A stretch of DNA of 64,000 bases from Bacteroidia bacterium (GTDB lineage: Bacteria > Bacteroidota > Bacteroidia > Bacteroidales > Prolixibacteraceae). The DNA is taken from the NCBI GenBank assembly GCA_025358025.1, contig JANYKW010000099.1, forward strand, positions 62,001 through 126,000. The letters are read 5' to 3'. This document shows positions 44,230-52,736 of this stretch, one piece after another. The first letter of the stretch is position 1. Every line of letters starts with the position of its first letter. Both the position numbers and the translations under genes were made by a program. The notes under the pieces are model-generated. The model did no database searches and was not told the DNA's origin. It saw only the letters and a program-made list of their open reading frames with translations.

Positions 44230-44853
44230 TTACTCTTTTTTCTGAAACAGGTACTTTGCTGCATTCTCCTGAAAATCATTCAGGCCAATAACTTTTGCAT
44301 ACCTCCCATCAGTAAGTGTAGCAAGAACAGCAGTTTGCACCTCTTCTGCCCTTACCGTTTTTCCTCCAAATTTCAGGTCTTTGGTAGCACATGCATCCTG
44401 AACAACGAGGCATTCGAAGCCAAAGTCGTGTGCTGCCCTAACAGCAGCTTCCAGGCACATCTGAGTCTGCATACCTATGATAATTAGCCTGTTTACACCA
44501 TGATCCTTTAAATATTCAAGCAGATCAGTCTTGTGGAAACTGTTTACTTCCTGTTTTGTTATCACCTTTTCGGAAGGAAGTGGAGCAACATTCGGATGTA
44601 TTTCAAATCCTTTTACGGATTGATGGCGAATGTGGACAACTAGCTGTTGCTGATCCCTGAAAATCTGAAGTACCCCTTTTGCAGCCAGGGCAGCTGTTTC
44701 AGCATTTATCAGACCCGGACCTTCCCCCGGGAAGTAAAAATTCTGAATGTCAACAAGTAGCAGAGCGGTTTTTATTGATTCATTTTTTTGTTGAGAAACT
44801 CCTGCGTGCGAAATAATCATCGCTGTTAAAAGCATGGTCAATCCTTTACTCAT
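44230..44853 (-). CDS. Secreted isochorismatase-family cysteine hydrolase
   Basis: 207 aa. It has the nicotinamidase/isochorismatase fold: Asp35 in LLVDIQNFY, a lysine in VITKQEVNSF, and the nucleophile Cys in GMQTQMCLEAAVRAA. The N-terminus (LTMLLTAMIISHAGVSQQ) looks like a Sec signal, which is unusual because most members are cytosolic. Substrate in this family ranges from nicotinamide to various amides and cannot be inferred. It stands alone between gene remnants. Confidence 0.85.
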   Translation of the reverse strand: MSKGLTMLLTAMIISHAGVSQQKNESIKTALLLVDIQNFYFPGEGPGLINAETAALAAKGVLQIFRDQQQLVVHIRHQSVKGFEIHPNVAPLPSEKVITKQEVNSFHKTDLLEYLKDHGVNRLIIIGMQTQMCLEAAVRAAHDFGFECLVVQDACATKDLKFGGKTVRAEEVQTAVLATLTDGRYAKVIGLNDFQENAAKYLFQKKE

Positions 44854-44963
44854 GTGAACCTTATTTAAAGTTTAATATTGGCAGTGGGTTGATGATTGTG
44901 AAATTACAACAATTCGACTTATCAGTTATTATTGTGTAGCATAAAACCAATCAAAAATGGTAG

Positions 44964-45068
44964 GTTGGATACAGATTTTTTCAGGAACAGGAGATTCGTA
45001 AAAAATTAATTGGGACGGTTATCATGATTACCGGATCAGTGATCATCCTACTTTTCAAGGACTGCTGA
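44964..45068 (+). pseudogene. Possible DMT-type transporter C-terminal remnant
   Basis: An open stretch between stops reads VGYRFFQEQEIRKKLIGTVI then MITGSVIILLFKDC-stop. A short amphipathic segment followed by a glycine-containing transmembrane helix resembles the last helix of EamA/DMT transporters. There is no start and no upstream domain. The assignment rests on only 34 residues. Confidence 0.25.
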
Positions 45069-45095
45069 GATAATTTTGTGTCTGGTCTAAATACT

Positions 45096-46586
45096 TTAAT
45101 CGCAACGGCCAAATATACGGGTCATCTCATGCAGCCTCTCTCCGTGTGTTGCATTCAGTAACTCAGGGTCCATGCGCCACACCCAGTTTCCCTTCGTGGT
45201 TCCTGGTCTGTTCATCCTGGCTATAGCTGCTAACCCTAGAATATCCTGCATCGGTATGATTACCAGTTGTGCGACCGACTCCGTGGCTTTCCTGATAAGG
45301 TGCCAGTTGTCCGGGGTCTCTGTTCCCAGATAGGTTTGGACCTTAAGCTTTTCATCTTGATTGAGTGATTGGAGCCAGCCGTAGGTAGTATTGTTATCAT
45401 GCGTACCAGTATAGGCTACAAAATTACTGTTGAAGTTGTGAGGAAGATGGGTATTGTCAGCATCAGACGAAAAGGCGAAATGGAGTACTTTCATCCCTGG
45501 TAGATTGAATTTTTTTCTCAGGTGATCAACTTCAGGTGTTATTAACCCCAAATCTTCTGCCACGATTGGCAAGGATCCGATCTGATGTTGTAAAAGCTTA
45601 AGCATCTCTTCTCCGTTGGCTTTCATCCAGGTACCCTGGACAGCTGTTTTTTCACCGTACGGGATTGCCCAGAATGATTCGAGTCCCCTGAAATGGTCAA
45701 TGCGAACCAAATCAAACATGCGCAAATTGAAATGCAGGCGCGCCATCCACCACGCATACCCTTGATGTTTCATCTTATGCCAGTCGTATAGCGGATTGCC
45801 CCAAAGCTGACCTGTCTTGCTGAAGTAGTCGGGTGGAACGCCTCCCACAAACCTGGGTTGCCGCTTTTTATCAAGCATAAAGAGTTCTTGATTGCTCCAT
45901 ACATCCGAGCTGTTGAATGCAACGTAAAGTGGGATATCACCAAAAATGGAGACTCCTTTCTCATTAGCGTATTTTTTCAGTGCGAACCATTGGGTGAAAA
46001 AGAGATATTGAAGGAAACGGCTGTATAGGACAGAATCCTTGTATTTGTGATAAAAGGATTCGAGCGTTGGTTCTTCCCGTAGCTGTAGAGATTCTTCCCA
46101 TTCACTCCAATTGGCACAGGGAAGTTGCGTGCTGCATGCATCAAAGAGCGACCATGATTCTAACCACCACCAGTTCTGGTCCCAGAAATGATGGTAACCC
46201 TGTGAATTGAAACCATCGGATGCAATGAACTTTTTGCAGGCTGTTTTCAGCAGTTTCTTTCTAAAGGGCAGGACTGTTCTATAATCGATCTTTTCGGCTG
46301 AAAAATTGGGCGAATTTGCAACAGAATCAGTTGTTAAATATCCTTCTTGTACCAGGAGATCCAAATCAATCAGGTCAGGGTTTCCAGCGAAGGCAGAATA
46401 GGACTGATAAGGAGAGTGACTCCAGTCAGTTGGTCCGAGAGGCAACATCTGCCAGACTCTTTGTCCTGATTTAAATAGCCAGTCTACAAATTTGTACGCT
46501 TCGTTGCCAAGTGATCCGATACCGAATTTTCCCGGCAATGAAGATGGGTGCATTAGAACTCCTGAATATCTTTTGTCGAATATCAT
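45096..46586 (-). CDS. malQ: 4-alpha-glucanotransferase (amylomaltase, GH77)
   Basis: 496 aa, cytosolic, full length for bacterial amylomaltase. It disproportionates maltooligosaccharides. Motifs: GVLMHPSSLPGKFGIGSLG, QMLPLGPT..SPYQSYSAFAGNP, IFGDIPLYV, FDLVRIDHFRG with the nucleophile Asp, IVAEDLG with the acid/base Glu, and YTGTHDNNTTYGW with the third catalytic Asp. It has its own promoter and no maltose transport genes nearby, which fits glycogen or internal maltodextrin use. Confidence 0.96.
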   Translation of the reverse strand: MIFDKRYSGVLMHPSSLPGKFGIGSLGNEAYKFVDWLFKSGQRVWQMLPLGPTDWSHSPYQSYSAFAGNPDLIDLDLLVQEGYLTTDSVANSPNFSAEKIDYRTVLPFRKKLLKTACKKFIASDGFNSQGYHHFWDQNWWWLESWSLFDACSTQLPCANWSEWEESLQLREEPTLESFYHKYKDSVLYSRFLQYLFFTQWFALKKYANEKGVSIFGDIPLYVAFNSSDVWSNQELFMLDKKRQPRFVGGVPPDYFSKTGQLWGNPLYDWHKMKHQGYAWWMARLHFNLRMFDLVRIDHFRGLESFWAIPYGEKTAVQGTWMKANGEEMLKLLQHQIGSLPIVAEDLGLITPEVDHLRKKFNLPGMKVLHFAFSSDADNTHLPHNFNSNFVAYTGTHDNNTTYGWLQSLNQDEKLKVQTYLGTETPDNWHLIRKATESVAQLVIIPMQDILGLAAIARMNRPGTTKGNWVWRMDPELLNATHGERLHEMTRIFGRCD

Positions 46587-46640
46587 TTACTTGAATTGTT
46601 GGAAAAGTAATGATTGTTTTTGGTTATTATTTTTCTTGTT

Positions 46641-46671
46641 CAAAAGTAAAAGTAATTTCCCAATGCTAAAA
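46641..46671 (-). promoter_or_regulatory. Promoter for malQ
   Basis: On the minus strand TTTT (46671-46668), 19 bp, then TACTTTTG (46648-46641): one mismatch from TTTG-N19-TANNTTTG. The leader to the ATG at 46586 would be about 48-50 nt. Confidence 0.55.
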
Positions 46672-46751
46672 AATGTTTACGCTGGTAACAAAATAAAATC
46701 CAACGCGTAATAGAGTCTGAATGTATATAATCATTCTAAATAATTTACATC

Positions 46752-47417
46752 ATGAAATACTTAATATTCATTTTATTTTTATTAGTTATGGAAAACACAG
46801 CATTTGCACAGTTTACCCAGGAACCTTTACCATACAGCTTTGATGCGCTGGAACCTTCAATCGACAAAGCTACCATGGAGATCCACTATGGTCGTCATCA
46901 TAAAGCCTATGTTGATAATCTAAATAAGGCAGTTGCCGGAGCTCCACAGGAGAAGATGTCGCTTTTGGAGCTGCAGAAATCTGTGACACCCGAAACTCCT
47001 GCACCGATCCGTAATAATGGCGGAGGGGTTTGGAACCACACTTTTTTCTTCAACGGGATGGCACCCAATTCAGGAGGCGAACCTAAAGGTGCATTGGGAG
47101 AGGCTATTAAATCGACCTGGGGTAGTTTTGATGCTTTCAAAGGTGAATTTAAGAAAGCAGCCTTGGCACGATTTGGATCCGGATGGGTCTGGCTTAGTGT
47201 AGCCAATGGAAAACTAGTAATCCAGTCAACCCCTAACCAGGATAATCCGCTCATGCCGGTAGCTGATGTCAAAGGAACCCCTGTGCTGAGTCTGGATGTT
47301 TGGGAGCATGCCTACTATCTGAAATACCAGAATAAGCGTGCCGATTATGCTGATGCATACTGGAATGTTGTAAATTGGGAGCTCGCCAATCAATTGTACG
47401 GCAAGGCAGTAAAGTAA
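46752..47417 (+). CDS. Secreted Fe/Mn superoxide dismutase
   Basis: 221 aa, about 20 residues longer at the N-terminus than cytosolic SodB because of a Sec signal (MKYLIFILFLLVMENTAFAQ). Metal ligands are all present: His in MEIHYGRHHKAY, His in GGVWNHTFFFNG, and Asp and His in LDVWEHAYYLKYQNKRADY. It converts superoxide to peroxide and oxygen, here in the periplasm or at the cell surface. Fe versus Mn cannot be decided by eye. It ends in a strong terminator shared with tonB. Confidence 0.93.
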   Translation: MKYLIFILFLLVMENTAFAQFTQEPLPYSFDALEPSIDKATMEIHYGRHHKAYVDNLNKAVAGAPQEKMSLLELQKSVTPETPAPIRNNGGGVWNHTFFFNGMAPNSGGEPKGALGEAIKSTWGSFDAFKGEFKKAALARFGSGWVWLSVANGKLVIQSTPNQDNPLMPVADVKGTPVLSLDVWEHAYYLKYQNKRADYADAYWNVVNWELANQLYGKAVK

Positions 47418-47420
47418 AAA

Positions 47421-47470
47421 GTTCAAAAAAAAAAGGTCTCCGCATAACGGGAGACCTTTTTTTTTTGAAC
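47421..47470. terminator. Bidirectional rho-independent terminator, perfect 21-bp palindrome
   Basis: Arms 47421-47441 and 47450-47470 are exact complements over 21 bp: GTTC, ten A, GGTCTCC on the left and the reverse complement on the right, with an 8-nt loop. The GC core is flanked by ten A and ten T, so it works as a terminator for both the convergent SOD gene and the tonB operon. Confidence 0.93.
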
Positions 47471-47478
47471 TTTTTGTC

Positions 47479-48252
47479 CTATTGCAGCTTGAAGCTAATT
47501 GGAACGGTATAAGAGACCCTTACCGGTACACCACGTTGTTTACCTGGTTTCCATTTGGGCAAGGTTGAAACGACTCTCAATGCCTCAGCATCCAAAGAAG
47601 GGTCAACACCCCTGGCAATTTTGGCGTTGGATACAGAACCATCTTTATTTACCACGAAAGTAACAAAAACTTTTCCCTGTATACCATTTTCCTGTGCTAC
47701 AGTCGGATAGACGATAGCTTTGCCGATGAATGTCCGAAGGGCAAGTTCGCCACCGGGGAATTCCGGCATCTCCTCAACCACAACAAACACCTGTTGTTCT
47801 TCTTTTTCCTGTACCTCTTCCTGCTTTTGTTCCACTACTTCCACAACCTCTTTGTTGACTGTTGTCGTAACCTGTTCATCGGAGATCATTAGCTTGCTTT
47901 GATCTTCAACCTTTACGGAGTCAACAACGACAGGTGCAACATATTTAACAACCGCTTGTTGCTCTGCAGGTGGTGGTGGTGGTGGTGGTGGTGGCGGTGG
48001 CGCTGCTTCCTGAAGGTTGTTGGCCATTTCCGCGATTACTTCTGTAGCATCCCTGGCTTTTTGTTTGGCTTGAACGCTAGCCCTGATATAGGGAATAATA
48101 ACAACTAAACCAAGGAAAACAATACCAATCAGCGTTGAGATTATAACAACACGGTTATACTTTTTCCGAAGTTGATATGCACCATATTCCTGATTTCTAT
48201 TTTCGAAGACTATGTCGTCGAAAGTAGGAATGAACTGTTTATCTATTACCAT
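47479..48252 (-). CDS. tonB: TonB energy transducer
   Basis: 257 aa. A cytoplasmic N-terminal segment (FENRNQEYGAYQLRKKYNR) precedes one transmembrane helix (about 34-55), a run of eleven prolines (about 90-100), an E/V/Q-rich periplasmic spacer and the C-terminal TonB domain (EMPEFPGGELALRTFI, AIVYPTVAQENGIQGKV, VDPSLDAEALRVV, PVRVSYTVPISFKL). It links the proton-driven ExbB/ExbD motor to outer-membrane receptors. It is the last gene of the block and ends before the palindromic terminator. The proline codons form a (CCA)n tract that is prone to slippage. Confidence 0.93.
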   Translation of the reverse strand: MVIDKQFIPTFDDIVFENRNQEYGAYQLRKKYNRVVIISTLIGIVFLGLVVIIPYIRASVQAKQKARDATEVIAEMANNLQEAAPPPPPPPPPPPAEQQAVVKYVAPVVVDSVKVEDQSKLMISDEQVTTTVNKEVVEVVEQKQEEVQEKEEQQVFVVVEEMPEFPGGELALRTFIGKAIVYPTVAQENGIQGKVFVTFVVNKDGSVSNAKIARGVDPSLDAEALRVVSTLPKWKPGKQRGVPVRVSYTVPISFKLQ

Positions 48253-48264
48253 ACGTGTTGATCT

Positions 48265-48930
48265 TTATTTTTTAGCTGTTGGAGCAGAAGAAGTGGATGG
48301 TATCCCAAGAGCATGTTCTACCATAGATTCTTCGATCCAGTTAATGTCTGTAACAATGTATATGGCAATTCCTACAATAGACATTTCATCAATGATATCG
48401 ACAAAATTTTTGTACTTCGCTTTCTTGTAGAATTTGATCAGGACAATTGGTCCGGTATCATCACTTTTCTTGAGCTGACGAATAGCTGCCTGCAAAGAAT
48501 CCTGTTTGATTTCTACCTTCCCTGCTGTGACATCATCCTTAAACGCTTCAATTTTTTTGAAGAGCGCCCGGTTTCTGTCCAACAATACCTGACGGATACC
48601 CGTGGCACTGAAGTCGGTTTCCTGTAAAGGAACCAATGCAGCTGGGTCAGCCTTACCAGGATACCAGTATACCTTGTCGTTCGGTCCCATGATGATGTTA
48701 AGCGTACGACTTTCGGCAATTTTAGGAGGATCTACTTTTTCGTTTTTCTTGATTTTTTCAGGCAAAGCGATTTCCATAACCTTTGGTTTGGCAAAAGCAG
48801 TCGTAAGCATGAAGAACGTGATCAATAGACACATAAGGTCTACCATCGGCGTCATGTCTATTTCGGTAGAATGTTTTTTAGGTTTCTTCTTCCCACCTTG
48901 GTGTTTTTCTTCTTGTATAATTTCTGCCAT
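48265..48930 (-). CDS. exbD: ExbD/TolR-family protein, first paralogue
   Basis: 221 aa with a basic N-terminus and the motif STEIDMTPMVDLMCLLITFFM, in which the Asp of MVDL is the proton-path residue of ExbD. One transmembrane helix, then a periplasmic domain. It is a stator/motor partner of ExbB. Paralogue of the next ExbD gene, with a longer insert in the periplasmic domain (about 70-130). It starts 4 bp after the preceding ExbD stop. Confidence 0.9.
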   Translation of the reverse strand: MAEIIQEEKHQGGKKKPKKHSTEIDMTPMVDLMCLLITFFMLTTAFAKPKVMEIALPEKIKKNEKVDPPKIAESRTLNIIMGPNDKVYWYPGKADPAALVPLQETDFSATGIRQVLLDRNRALFKKIEAFKDDVTAGKVEIKQDSLQAAIRQLKKSDDTGPIVLIKFYKKAKYKNFVDIIDEMSIVGIAIYIVTDINWIEESMVEHALGIPSTSSAPTAKK

Positions 48931-48934
48931 AATA

Positions 48935-49567
48935 CTACTTTTTAGCTTCTTCTACTACTTCAACTTTTTCAAGACTGGTAATCAGGCTGAACCTGTTCAC
49001 ATTCTTATCCTGAAGAATGTCCAGAACTTTTTTCACGACGGGATATTCCACATCGTTGTCGCCTTTTATCAGCGTCTGAGCCGAAGGGTTAACCTGACGG
49101 GAGAAAAGTATCCATAAGGCCAGCTGGTTGTCAGTTGAATCTATTGGGATTCCTTTTTCAAACTTGGCTCTTTCGTTGTCCTTGGCAGAAAGGTATGATT
49201 TAAACTCCTTGATGTTTACTCCAAAGGGAACAGTGTTCTTTTCGAAAGTGCGCAATTCTTGCGGGGTGAATACGATGTTGTATCTCTTTCCCATCTCCTC
49301 AAGGACTTTGGGTCTGAAATGCAAAATGGTATCCGGACCGTTGTCTACATTGAAAAACACCCTGCTGTCTTTGGCTATTGTTATAGTCATAATGTTCTTG
49401 TCAGGAGTTGCTTTTTCAGATATAGAAGCCGGTGTATCAACAGGAGCCGGTTCAGATGGCTTCATGGTCGCTGTCAACATAAAGAATGTCAGCAGCAACG
49501 AGAAGAGATCCACCATCGGCGTCATGTCAACATGGGGCGATTTATGTGGTATTTTAATCTTTGGCAT
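48935..49567 (-). CDS. exbD: ExbD/TolR-family protein, second paralogue
   Basis: 210 aa. Same layout as its neighbour: basic N-terminus, SPHVDMTPMVDLFSLLLTFFM with the conserved Asp, a single transmembrane helix and a periplasmic domain containing PVDTPASISEKATP. The family member pair ExbD-ExbD after one ExbB is common in Bacteroidota and suggests a mixed ExbD dimer inside the ExbB ring. It starts 47 bp after the exbB stop. Confidence 0.9.
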   Translation of the reverse strand: MPKIKIPHKSPHVDMTPMVDLFSLLLTFFMLTATMKPSEPAPVDTPASISEKATPDKNIMTITIAKDSRVFFNVDNGPDTILHFRPKVLEEMGKRYNIVFTPQELRTFEKNTVPFGVNIKEFKSYLSAKDNERAKFEKGIPIDSTDNQLALWILFSRQVNPSAQTLIKGDNDVEYPVVKKVLDILQDKNVNRFSLITSLEKVEVVEEAKK

Positions 49568-49614
49568 GCGATAGTTTTAATTTTGTATAAACCAAAAGAA
49601 TTAAACCCAGACGA

Positions 49615-50433
49615 TTATTTTCTGACACGAGCAGCAAATGTCTGAGTAAGGCTAAAGCCAGCCTCATCAATTTTGAAGGTAAAAGCGTCAATTTTTGATG
49701 AGAAAAAATTATAGAAAATGATGGCCAGCGTGGAGCCTGTGATACCGAATGCTGTATTGATCAAAGCCTCAGAAATACCAGTTGCCAATGCAAGTGCATC
49801 AGGAGATCCGCCAGCTTGTGACAGCGCAGCGAAGGCACGGATCATACCGAGTACCGTTCCGATCAAACCAATCAAAACCGAGATGGAAGCAAGGGTAGAA
49901 AGAATAACCATGTTCTTTGACAGCATTGGCAATTCCAGGGCAGAGGCCTCTTCCAAAGCTTGTTTCATGGAGGTGATTTTTTGATCTTTTTCCAGGGTTT
50001 TGTCATTTTCGAGGTCTCTGTAGCGAACCAAACCTGCTTTAATAACATTGGCAAGAGAACCTTTCTGGTTGTCGCATGATACAATAGCTTCCTCAACTTT
50101 ATCTTTTGAAGTCAAATTCTGGATGTCTGCAACAAACGAATCCAAATTGCCTTTTCCCTTTACTTTTGCCAAAGTAATAGCCCTTTCAAATATGAAAATG
50201 AAAAGGGTAAGAATACATGTCATCAGGATAGGAACAATTGGACCTCCTTTATATAGCATACCCATATAGTTGCCTGGAAGTGGTGTCCCTTTTGGATTTC
50301 CACCTTCAAAGTTTACAGGATCGCCCATAAACGTTGAATATAGCCAGTACGCGAATAAAAATGCAATAAGAATTGCACCTGTTGCAAAAAATGACTCGAA
50401 CATTTTTTTGAATGAACCTGAATTTTTACTCAT
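49615..50433 (-). CDS. exbB: ExbB/MotA/TolQ-family proton channel
   Basis: 272 aa with three transmembrane regions. The family pattern is clear in LSTLASISVLIGLIGTVLGM and GISEALINTAFG, the latter providing the polar lining of the proton channel. Bacteroidota ExbB proteins have a longer N-terminal segment, as here (an extra helix at 16-32 and the FEGGNPKGTPLPGN loop). It forms the pentameric stator with the two ExbD proteins to drive TonB. Confidence 0.92.
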   Translation of the reverse strand: MSKNSGSFKKMFESFFATGAILIAFLFAYWLYSTFMGDPVNFEGGNPKGTPLPGNYMGMLYKGGPIVPILMTCILTLFIFIFERAITLAKVKGKGNLDSFVADIQNLTSKDKVEEAIVSCDNQKGSLANVIKAGLVRYRDLENDKTLEKDQKITSMKQALEEASALELPMLSKNMVILSTLASISVLIGLIGTVLGMIRAFAALSQAGGSPDALALATGISEALINTAFGITGSTLAIIFYNFFSSKIDAFTFKIDEAGFSLTQTFAARVRK

Positions 50434-50505
50434 CTTTTTAATTGTTTTCGTGGTTAAATAAAACTTTATTGAATCTCTATTTATTTTCTGTTGATTCCAA
50501 TGTAA

Positions 50506-52719
50506 TTATTTGGTTAACGTGGCATTGTATACCCTGTTTTTCGTGACAGGAATTTCTTTGGATTTGTAGTCCTTCGCGCTGATAACCAGTGTTGTAGAAG
50601 CTTCAGGCATGGTAAATTTGTATTCACCTTTGGCATTTGTCCATTGTTCTGCCGCAGTATCCTTGACCCTTACAGATGCTCCGGCGATTGGTTGCCCTGC
50701 ACTATTCTTGATGACACCAGTAATTTCGTCAGGATGTGCCTTTGGTTTCGCACTGGCCTGAACTGCTTGAATGTATTGGATTGATTGCTTAGCCTGGGCA
50801 TTGCCCGGATCTACAGCAATTATTTTGTTGTAGAATTCGGTGGCTCTGCTGTACTCGCCAATTGACATATAAAGGGTCGCCATAGAGCTGTATGCCTTTA
50901 TTACTGCATCCTTGTTGTTAGGATCCAGGTTGGCCATGCGGTTGTAATAGGCTTTGGCCTGTTCATTATTGCCAGATTGCATGGCATTGTAACCGAGGAA
51001 ACGCAGTGCATCATACATCTCATTTTCATTTTTGATCGAATCGAGAGCTGCCTTCGAGAGCAATAAAGCAAATTTTGGTTTGGCCAGTCCGAGTTTAGAG
51101 TCAGGGTCTTTGGCGAAGGCATTTCGTGCTGCAAAGAGATATGCCTGAAGATAATCCGGGTATTTTAACAGCATCTCATTGAAAAATGCATCTGCTTTTT
51201 CAAAATCTTTTCCCTTGTAGTAAGCTTTTCCGATTTGAAGATAAAATTCCTCGGAATCTTTTCCTTTGGTAATCAGTCGTTTCCAGGTATCAGCTGCTTC
51301 AGTATAGTGCCAATGAGTAAAATAGGCATTTCCCTTTTCCAAAATCAAGTTGGGATCTTCTTCTATTTTTGTATTGGCCTTTTCAAAGGTGATTGCTTTT
51401 TCATACATTTCAAATGCTTTGGTAAGCTCGATATTCGTAGCATCGACTGTTTTTTGCAACTCATTCACCTTGGCAGCCAATGGTGCTTCGTTTACTTTCT
51501 CCTTCTCTTTGGCAGCTCCTTTGAGAGATTCGTTTTTGTCCCTGATATTTGTCAGGTCAGTAAGTGCCTTGTCCAATTCGGCCAGAACTTTGGGATTGTT
51601 CAGATTCTTCTTCATCAGGATCCGGGCATAGTAGATATAGTCCTTTTTTAAGATCTGATCTGCCGTAAGGGTTGATAAAAGACGGTCCATGTAGACGATC
51701 GCCTGAGCAAAGTTACCTTGTTCGTAGCATGAATAGCCGGCAATACGATTCAGGAAAGTCCTTGATTTGTCAACCGCAAAAATATCCTCTACGTTTTTAA
51801 TTACTTCTGCATAATTTTTCGAATAAAAAAGAGAGATGACATAACGGATCTTTGCAGGAATATTCTGATTGGTCAATTTTAGATAAATCTCATAATTTGC
51901 TTTGGATTCTTCCAGTCTTCCAGCCATTGAATAGAGCAGTCCAAGTTCACGGTATGCCGGAGAATAGTTTTTATCCAATGCGATGGCTTGTTCGAAATAG
52001 GGAATAGCGGCCATCAGATTTCTGCCTTTAAAATAGATATTTCCGATCTTCATGTTGGCCATCGGCGATTTTACGTCAATATCCTGGGCCTTGTTGTAAT
52101 TTTTGATGGCCAGTGAACCGTTGTTTACCAAAAGATAGATGTCGCCTGCAATGATATAAATTTCACCATTTTGCAAATCGATGGTTAAAGCTTCGCGGAT
52201 ATTTGGCAAGGCAAGTGATGTATCTACCTTTTCGAATACGATATAAGATTCAGCAAGTTTAGCCAGCGTATAAGCATATTCCTGAGGATTCGGGATTTTC
52301 GATGCCTTTTTGTAAGGAGGTAAGAAGCTCTTTGCCTTAGCCCTCAGTTCAGTGGCTTTATCTGTTTCACCCATATAGGCTGAAATTTTAGCCAAACCAA
52401 CATAATTCAGCGGATCGCTGGGAGCAAGCGCAATACCTTTTTCGAAATAGGCTTTTGCCTCAGCTGCGACGACCTTGGGTGAGTTGGAAATCGTGTCCGA
52501 AAAGAAGTTCAACAAAGTGTTCTCTCCCAACCGGTAATAGACTTTACTTGTAGGAGCGGTTTTGGCAAGATTCTGCAAAATCTGCTCTGCTTTATCGTAC
52601 TGCTCATTATTGGTTGCAGTAATTGCATCTTGTATTGTCTGAGCCCTTAAGCCTGAAATACTGCAAATCATTACAAGTGACAGGATAACGAAAATTCTCT
52701 TAAAAAAGCAAGGTGTCAT
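50506..52719 (-). CDS. Large TPR protein with C-terminal carboxypeptidase-regulatory-like domain
   Basis: 737 aa, Sec signal (LVMICSISGLRAQ). About fifteen tetratricopeptide repeats cover residues 25-650 (for example AEQILQNLAKTAPTSKVYY; AIPYFEQAIALDKNYSPAYR; AKAYYNRMANLDPNNKDA), broken by a Lys/Glu-rich helical stretch near 395-440. The last 75 residues (DEITGVIKNSAGQPIAGASV through NAKGEYKFTM) are a carboxypeptidase-regulatory-like Ig domain as found at the start of TonB-dependent receptors. Placed between the PstS-like lipoprotein and exbB, it may be a periplasmic scaffold of the TonB motor. Confidence 0.82.
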   Translation of the reverse strand: MTPCFFKRIFVILSLVMICSISGLRAQTIQDAITATNNEQYDKAEQILQNLAKTAPTSKVYYRLGENTLLNFFSDTISNSPKVVAAEAKAYFEKGIALAPSDPLNYVGLAKISAYMGETDKATELRAKAKSFLPPYKKASKIPNPQEYAYTLAKLAESYIVFEKVDTSLALPNIREALTIDLQNGEIYIIAGDIYLLVNNGSLAIKNYNKAQDIDVKSPMANMKIGNIYFKGRNLMAAIPYFEQAIALDKNYSPAYRELGLLYSMAGRLEESKANYEIYLKLTNQNIPAKIRYVISLFYSKNYAEVIKNVEDIFAVDKSRTFLNRIAGYSCYEQGNFAQAIVYMDRLLSTLTADQILKKDYIYYARILMKKNLNNPKVLAELDKALTDLTNIRDKNESLKGAAKEKEKVNEAPLAAKVNELQKTVDATNIELTKAFEMYEKAITFEKANTKIEEDPNLILEKGNAYFTHWHYTEAADTWKRLITKGKDSEEFYLQIGKAYYKGKDFEKADAFFNEMLLKYPDYLQAYLFAARNAFAKDPDSKLGLAKPKFALLLSKAALDSIKNENEMYDALRFLGYNAMQSGNNEQAKAYYNRMANLDPNNKDAVIKAYSSMATLYMSIGEYSRATEFYNKIIAVDPGNAQAKQSIQYIQAVQASAKPKAHPDEITGVIKNSAGQPIAGASVRVKDTAAEQWTNAKGEYKFTMPEASTTLVISAKDYKSKEIPVTKNRVYNATLTK

Positions 52720-52736
52720 TTTTTAATATTTTAAAA

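Noticed and set aside
48602-49117. 171-codon plus-strand frame
   Set aside because: Antisense to the two exbD genes; hydrophobic only because it mirrors their transmembrane codons.
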